From positions 1 through 9,658 of the forward strand of contig CAJVYK010000070.1 in the NCBI GenBank assembly GCA_913009865.1: 9,658 bases of DNA, written 5' to 3'. Position 1 is the stretch's first letter. Each line of letters starts with the position of its first letter. Source of the DNA: an uncultured bacterium (GTDB lineage: Bacteria; Planctomycetota; Phycisphaerae; Sedimentisphaerales; Anaerobacaceae). Below the pieces are notes generated by a model. The model ran no database searches and was not told the DNA's origin. It saw only the letters and a list, made by a program, of their open reading frames with translations. Made by a program: the position numbers and the translations under genes. Shown here piece by piece: positions 6,450 to 9,658 of the stretch.

Positions 6450-7061
6450 GTCCGCTTCGCAGCCGATTTGCCCTTCTTTTAATCTTCTCAGCAGCCGCTG
6501 CAGAAGTTCCATCGGCAGGCCCATCACGTTTGTCAAGCTGCCTTCTATTCTTTCGATAAATTCGTCTCCATTCTCCTGAATAGCATAAGCGCCCGCCTTG
6601 CCCTGCCAGGATTTACTTTTTATATGCTCAGCGATTTGCTCAGCAGTCAGTTTCTCAGGATAAACAGTCGTGGTATCGCTTTCGCACAACTCAATGTCAT
6701 CGATTAACCTGACAATCGCAACAGCGGTTATTACCTTATGAGGGGCACTAAACAGCTTTTTAGTAATCTGCTCGGCTTCCTTGGCATCAGCGGGCTTGCC
6801 GATTATTTGGCCGTTAAAATCAGCAACGGTATCGGCACCGATGACCAAACGGGATGGGAACCTGGCAGCGACATTTTTTGCTTTCGCTAACCCAAGCTGT
6901 TCGGCGTATTCACGGGGACTGATTCGGTCGGACAGAAAAGCTGCTTCATCGATATCCGGGGGGAAAACCGTAAATTTGAAGCCCGCTTCGGCCAAGAGCT
7001 GTTTTCGCCGCGGTGAGGTGGAAGCAAGAATGATGGACAACTGACAATTTGACAATTTCAA
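6441..7061 (-). CDS. maf: Maf-family nucleoside triphosphate pyrophosphatase (YhdE type)
   Basis: Cytosolic house-cleaning enzyme that hydrolyses non-canonical or excess nucleotides (dTTP/UTP in the YhdE subgroup) to monophosphates. Conserved landmarks: the ILASTSPRRKQLL substrate loop (11-23), VIGADTV with the catalytic Asp (73-79, D77), IIGKP (86-90), HKVITAVAI (108-116) and GKAGAYAIQ (154-162), then the SLTNVMGLPMELL helix start. The length of 206 residues is typical. The listed start is a TTG (7059-7061). The family usually starts directly at the ILAS strand, so the TTG at 7038-7040, giving MSIILASTSPRRK, fits better, although neither has a good ribosome site. The extra N-terminal codons come from a 7/8-bp repeat (GACAACT, GACAATTT, GACAATTT at 7036-7058). 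The C-terminal EADEE and the stop lie at or in another heptamer array. Last gene of the minus-strand group. Confidence 0.92.
   Translation of the reverse strand: MKLSNCQLSIILASTSPRRKQLLAEAGFKFTVFPPDIDEAAFLSDRISPREYAEQLGLAKAKNVAARFPSRLVIGADTVADFNGQIIGKPADAKEAEQITKKLFSAPHKVITAVAIVRLIDDIELCESDTTTVYPEKLTAEQIAEHIKSKSWQGKAGAYAIQENGDEFIERIEGSLTNVMGLPMELLQRLLRRLKEGQIGCEADEE
7036..7058. repeat. Short GACAATTT repeat at the maf 5' end
   Basis: GACAACT, GACAATTT and GACAATTT follow one another (7, 8 and 8 bp). They supply the extra codons between the two candidate TTG starts of maf and lie directly before the long CTAYGAA array. Confidence 0.55.
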
Positions 7062-7065
7062 TAAC

Positions 7066-7166
7066 CTACGAACTACGAACTATGAACTACGAACTACGAA
7101 CTATGAACTACGAACTATGAACTACGAACTATGAACTACGAACTATGAACTACGAACTACGAACTA
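7066..7166. repeat. Near-perfect heptamer array D (CTAYGAA, 14 units)
   Basis: Fourteen uninterrupted 7-bp units fill 7066-7163. They differ only at the fourth base, CTACGAA or CTATGAA, in the order C C T C C T C T C T C T C C, so part of the array is a 14-bp alternating repeat. The next three bases, CTA (7164-7166), continue the unit and are the complement of the TAG stop of the upstream lipoprotein gene. On the minus strand every unit holds TAG, so all three frames are closed within 21 nt. It fills the whole lipoprotein-maf spacer; no promoter is visible in it. Confidence 0.97.
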
Positions 7167-8219
7167 TTTAAGGCGTACGTGATAGACTATCTTCCTGCAA
7201 AAAGTTATATACTCCTTCTCTATACTGGTTAAATCGGAATCGCTATCGATATACTGCTTAAACAACTGCGTCCCAATGGCCCGATTCCACCGGATAGTCA
7301 GCGGAATGTTTCTATCTGCCGCAATTCTTTTGCTCGCCTCGCTGAGCGGCCAATCGCCCCTCAGCCCATCCAGAAGCAACTGATGATAATTTCTCAGCCG
7401 TTTGCCATAGCCCTCTTCCCGTAAAAATCGCACCAGTGCATAAGATTGACCGTAAAAAGCCCCTACGGCATCATTATCATTCACATCAAGCATTTCAGCA
7501 GGATTCAAAGCTATCAATTTTTTTAGCGGTATCATTTTATTCTTTATCAGCGTTGTCTTTAGTGCACCTAATCGCTGCATATTCCGGCTCGGCTCAAAAT
7601 AAAATAAGCCCATGGTCTCTCTGCTGGCCTCGAACAGCATTGCGACACCTTCATCGAGCCAGGTCGGCAAACGGAACTTGAAATGCCTGCTGTTAAACTG
7701 ATGCCATCCCTCGTGCCCAAGATTGGAAAAGGTTCGCTCTCTACCGCTATTATATGTCACGCAGACGCCCTTTAGATAATACGCACGGACCCCTGGTTTA
7801 CAGTACAGCGATGCCTGCCGGCCGGCAAAGGTCTTTGTGAAACTCTCCCACTGCCGGCGGTCGGCAAAAAGATAAACCGTAAACTTAGCTGTCGTTGCAA
7901 TGGGTTCAGGCAGTTGATTGTTGTAGCCCCGATAGGCCGATTCCATAAACCCGGGAACCTGACTAAGCAGAAGGGGGTCCAGAAGTGTTGTGAAAATCTC
8001 ATAGTGTTTGGTGACAATTTTCACCCCCGGCCCGTACCCGTTTTGCCAAACCTCAACTGACTTCAGGGCCGGCAGATGTGCCTGCTGCAGATACTCAATC
8101 ATACCGTCACAGGTATCGATTCGCTGAACTCCAGCCCCCTTCTTAGGAAACTGACCTTCGGAACAGCCGGCCAGGCAAATGACCGCTACTATCGAAATTA
8201 GCACAAACTTTCCTGCCAC
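7164..8219 (-). CDS. Secreted lipoprotein metallopeptidase with HEGWH motif (DUF1570-like, peptidase MA clan)
   Basis: Predicted membrane-anchored zinc peptidase outside the cytoplasm. Residues 1-19 form a lipoprotein signal with lipobox LAGC and the acylated Cys at 19. The middle has GHEGWHQF (168-175), an HExxH zinc motif (H169, E170, H173), followed 17 residues later by LPTWLDEGVAMLFE (184-197), where E190 is the expected third gluzincin ligand. This HExxH...PxWLxEGxA layout is that of the peptidase MA-like/DUF1570 group common in Planctomycetota. All predicted catalytic residues are present; the substrate is unknown. Of 351 residues, the C-terminal 130 are without recognised motifs. Start: GTG (8217-8219) 17 nt after the AMMECR1 stop, with only a weak AAAGAG upstream; operonic expression is likely. 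The TAG stop is formed by the first bases of the adjoining heptamer array. Confidence 0.82.
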   Translation of the reverse strand: MAGKFVLISIVAVICLAGCSEGQFPKKGAGVQRIDTCDGMIEYLQQAHLPALKSVEVWQNGYGPGVKIVTKHYEIFTTLLDPLLLSQVPGFMESAYRGYNNQLPEPIATTAKFTVYLFADRRQWESFTKTFAGRQASLYCKPGVRAYYLKGVCVTYNSGRERTFSNLGHEGWHQFNSRHFKFRLPTWLDEGVAMLFEASRETMGLFYFEPSRNMQRLGALKTTLIKNKMIPLKKLIALNPAEMLDVNDNDAVGAFYGQSYALVRFLREEGYGKRLRNYHQLLLDGLRGDWPLSEASKRIAADRNIPLTIRWNRAIGTQLFKQYIDSDSDLTSIEKEYITFCRKIVYHVRLK

Positions 8220-8236
8220 AATCGTCTCTTTACTGC

Positions 8237-8797
8237 TCAGGTTTCCTTGAACGGTGAGCTGAATACATCCGCGGTGAATAGATAGACTTCAGTTTCCGCA
8301 TCTTTCCAGGCATCGGACGGCAGACCGGCTTTGTGCGCACAGCAGTACGAAAGAAATTCTTCTTTGCTCCAGCCGGTCTCGGCGGCAACCTGAGGCAGAA
8401 AGCAGCCCGAGGCACATCCTCTTTTTATATAAATGCCGTCAATTCCAGGCCGCAGACTCAACGGGTCGTCGGTCTTCTTCAGCGGTGACAAAACCGATAT
8501 CTCGATATCCAATTGCTCTAACTCATCGCTGGTTACAGGGTCGGCCAAAAACCGCGGGTCGCTGGTAGCTGACGCTTTTGCCATTTGGCCAACCAGCTCA
8601 ATCAACGGTATTTCGGAAGTGAATTGGCCGATACAGCCCCGCAGTCGGCCCTGGTTTTTCAGGGTTACAAAGCAGCCGCAATGGTCATTCAGCTGTGGGT
8701 CGTCCGATTGGGGTTTTGGGATAGGCCTGCCGGTGATAACGGCCTCAACGGTATCGCAGACAACTTTAAGAAGTGTTTGTTTTTGAACATCGTTCAT
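8237..8797 (-). CDS. AMMECR1-domain protein (AmmeMemoRadiSam system protein A-like)
   Basis: A 186-residue cytosolic protein covering one complete AMMECR1 domain. Diagnostic features are CGCFVTLKNQGRLRGCIGQF (40-59, with the invariant LRGCIG at 52-57), SDPRF (79-83), LDIEISVLSPL (96-106), GIYIKRG (121-127), and GCFLPQVAAETGW (131-143) followed by EFLSYCCAHKAGLPSDAW. In many prokaryotes this family is encoded with a Memo-like protein and a radical-SAM enzyme, a system of unclear chemistry that probably modifies a biomolecule. Neither partner is visible here, although upstream sequence is cut off by the contig end. The ATG (8795-8797) is only 3 nt after the stop of the VTT-domain gene and has no clear Shine-Dalgarno, so translation is probably coupled to that gene. 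Confidence 0.92.
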   Translation of the reverse strand: MNDVQKQTLLKVVCDTVEAVITGRPIPKPQSDDPQLNDHCGCFVTLKNQGRLRGCIGQFTSEIPLIELVGQMAKASATSDPRFLADPVTSDELEQLDIEISVLSPLKKTDDPLSLRPGIDGIYIKRGCASGCFLPQVAAETGWSKEEFLSYCCAHKAGLPSDAWKDAETEVYLFTADVFSSPFKET

Positions 8798-8800
8798 TTT

Positions 8801-9562
8801 TCAGCCGGTAAATATATGCTCCAGCATCTTTATTAGATAAACTACGACAGCCAATAATATGATAACAACGATGGTGGCAAGGTTAAAGTACTTTTCTATT
8901 AACCAGCGGGCTCTTTCTCCGAGAAAATAAAAGAGTAATGCCTCACCGCCGAACCTCATTGTGCGGAATACGATACTTACCGTTACAAATTTGGCCAGTG
9001 AAACCTCAGCCATCCCGCCGACCCAACTGAAAATCATATAGGGCACGGGAGTCAGGGCTGAGATAGCGATAGCCCAGAAGTCATATTTTGCGTAAAGATC
9101 GAGAGCGGACTGGGCTTTTGTGCCAATGCCGATGGTGTTGAATAAATCAACCACCCTGTCAGGGCCGATAGCTAAGCCGAGGGAAAAGGCGATTGTTCCG
9201 CCAAGAACGGAAAAGAACGCACAGGTAAGCCCGTATCTCAACGAGCGTTTCGGCTTACCCAGGCAGAGTCCAATGACCAGAACATCCGCGGGAATCGGCA
9301 CGCAGATTGGTTCGGTAACCGCAAGCACGATAAGTGCCGGAACACCGAAGCGAGTATCCGCCCAGTGAACGACCCAGTTATACAATCGTCTGTGCCAATG
9401 CCACCATACAACGGACTCGTCGCTCGTGGCTCGTGGCTCGTGGCTCGTGACTCGTGGCTCGTGACTCGTGGCTCGTGACTCGTGATTCGTGACTCGTGGT
9501 TCGTGATTCGTGATTCGTGATTCGTGATTCGCTTTTCGATTCACCATCTCATTGTTCGACAT
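8801..9562 (-). CDS. VTT-domain (DedA/YqaA-like) inner-membrane protein with heptamer-encoded N-terminal extension
   Basis: A 253-residue inner-membrane protein of the VTT (SNARE-associated/DedA) superfamily, several members of which move phospholipid or polyprenyl-phosphate lipids across membranes. From residue 51 the sequence looks like YqaA-type proteins: LYNWVVHWADTRFGVPALIVLAVTE, PIPADVLVIGLCLGKPKRSL, GGTIAFSLG, ALTPVPYMIFSWVGG (169-183), FRTMRFGGEALLFYFLGE (199-216) and a final hydrophobic helix (229-247). Residues 12-49 are a low-complexity repeat (NHESRIT, NHEPRVT, NHESRAT, SHEPRVT, SHEPRAT) encoded by a heptamer array and unlike anything in the family. The ATG at 9560-9562 has AAGGA 7 nt upstream, so the extension is probably translated. 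First visible gene of its operon; what lies upstream is lost at the contig end. The lipid substrate is unknown. Confidence 0.85.
   Translation of the reverse strand: MSNNEMVNRKANHESRITNHEPRVTNHESRATSHEPRVTSHEPRATSDESVVWWHWHRRLYNWVVHWADTRFGVPALIVLAVTEPICVPIPADVLVIGLCLGKPKRSLRYGLTCAFFSVLGGTIAFSLGLAIGPDRVVDLFNTIGIGTKAQSALDLYAKYDFWAIAISALTPVPYMIFSWVGGMAEVSLAKFVTVSIVFRTMRFGGEALLFYFLGERARWLIEKYFNLATIVVIILLAVVVYLIKMLEHIFTG
9414..9532 (-). repeat. Heptamer array E (GRYTCGT, 17 units) in the 5' coding region of the VTT gene
   Basis: Seventeen 7-bp units in perfect phase on the plus strand, consensus G-R-Y-TCGT: mainly GGCTCGT and GACTCGT on the left, changing to GATTCGT on the right. On the coding strand the unit ACGARYC contains no stop in any frame, so it stays open and gives the NHESRIT-type 7-residue peptide repeat. 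On the other strand GTGA units close the frames. The left-to-right drift from GGC to GAT suggests stepwise expansion and mutation. Confidence 0.97.
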
Positions 9563-9574
9563 TCAATATTCCTT
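9554..9574. repeat. Three-heptamer element G carrying the VTT gene's start signals
   Basis: GTTCGAC, ATTCAAT and ATTCCTT in 7-bp phase. This matches the array at 6415-6449 (GTTCGAC, ATTCGTT; CTTCGAC, ATTCCTT). On the minus strand it holds both the Shine-Dalgarno AAGGA (complement of 9570-9574) and the ATG (complement of 9560-9562) of the VTT gene. Confidence 0.7.
9570..9574 (-). promoter_or_regulatory. Shine-Dalgarno site of the VTT-domain gene
   Basis: The minus strand reads AAGGA, 7 nt before the ATG. It supports initiation upstream of the heptamer array and thus translation of the array. Confidence 0.65.
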
Positions 9575-9580
9575 ACCGTC

Positions 9581-9600
9581 ATTCCCGCGAAAGCGGGAAT
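9581..9600. repeat. dRS3-like palindromic repeat (ATTCCC-N8-GGGAAT)
   Basis: A perfect 8-bp inverted repeat, ATTCCCGC and GCGGGAAT, around a GAAA tetraloop (a GNRA loop, stable in RNA). It fits the neisserial dRS3 consensus ATTCCC-N8-GGGAAT exactly. Similar GTCATTCCCGCGAAAGCGGG repeats occur in many unrelated bacteria (from memory). It lies in the 5' leader of the VTT operon. Confidence 0.75.
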
Positions 9601-9610
9601 CTATTCTCTT

Positions 9611-9631
9611 CTCTGTGCTCTCTGTGTCCTC
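9611..9631. repeat. Short 9-bp direct repeat (CTCTGTGYY)
   Basis: CTCTGTGCT (9611-9619) is followed by CTCTGTGTC (9620-9628) and a partial third copy before the adapter begins. It is probably the start of a longer tandem repeat that is cut off. Confidence 0.5.
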
Positions 9632-9658
9632 AGATCGGAAGAGCACACGTCTGAACTC
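9632..9658 (+). other. Illumina TruSeq adapter contamination at the contig end
   Basis: From 9632 the sequence is AGATCGGAAGAGC followed by ACACGTCTGAACTC, the universal start of the Illumina TruSeq read-1 adapter. These 27 bases are not genomic, and they mark the true contig end. Confidence 0.98.

Noticed and set aside
7066..7166. CRISPR array
   Set aside because: The 7-bp units have no spacers and no Cas genes are near; this is a simple tandem repeat.
9414..9532. Iteron-type replication origin
   Set aside because: The units lie in a coding frame with no DnaA boxes, no AT-rich unwinding region and no rep gene.

Overview
The window is a piece of bacterial chromosome that ends in sequencing adapter (9632-9658), so its right edge is the true end of an assembled contig. 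The gene content suggests a Gram-negative member of the Planctomycetota, perhaps Phycisphaerae-like: a large LptD outer-membrane protein, a DUF1570-like lipoprotein metallopeptidase, a zinc-ribbon membrane protein with the style of N-terminus common in that phylum, and moderate G+C. This placement is inference from family style; no rRNA or other marker gene is present.

Layout. (1) Minus strand, 1-595: a class II fructose-bisphosphate aldolase, cut off by the window edge, with lptD (703-3798) upstream of it. (2) Plus strand, 3891-6393: an operon of a small helical protein, a PilT-type retraction ATPase and a zinc-ribbon polytopic membrane protein. A 155-bp MITE-like element sits exactly between the last two genes. 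(3) Minus strand, 9562-6441: an operon of a VTT/DedA (YqaA-like) membrane protein, an AMMECR1-domain protein, a secreted HEGWH metallopeptidase lipoprotein and a Maf nucleotide pyrophosphatase. Groups 1 and 2 diverge from 3799-3890; groups 2 and 3 converge at 6394-6440. No gene-free stretch is longer than about 160 bases.

The most unusual property is the repeat landscape. Short tandem repeats with a strict 7-bp period, but with many different unit sequences, occur at five gene boundaries and inside two genes: 614-703, 1687-1774, 2879-2948, 3164-3205, 3812-3883, 6415-6449, 7066-7166, 9414-9532 and 9554-9574. Several supply stop codons, a start codon or a Shine-Dalgarno sequence. Two in-frame arrays in lptD carry variant units at exactly the positions where the common unit would create a stop codon. 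Because 7 and 3 share no factor, a heptamer array encodes the same 7-residue peptide repeat in every frame, which may explain how such arrays are tolerated inside genes. Two other dispersed-repeat types are present: the MITE-like element, and a hairpin matching the neisserial dRS3 pattern (9581-9600).

Functionally the window combines central metabolism (aldolase), outer-membrane LPS assembly, a pilus-retraction or related motor with an uncharacterised membrane partner, and a four-gene housekeeping or envelope operon. I see no defence system, CRISPR array, tRNA, rRNA or prophage genes.
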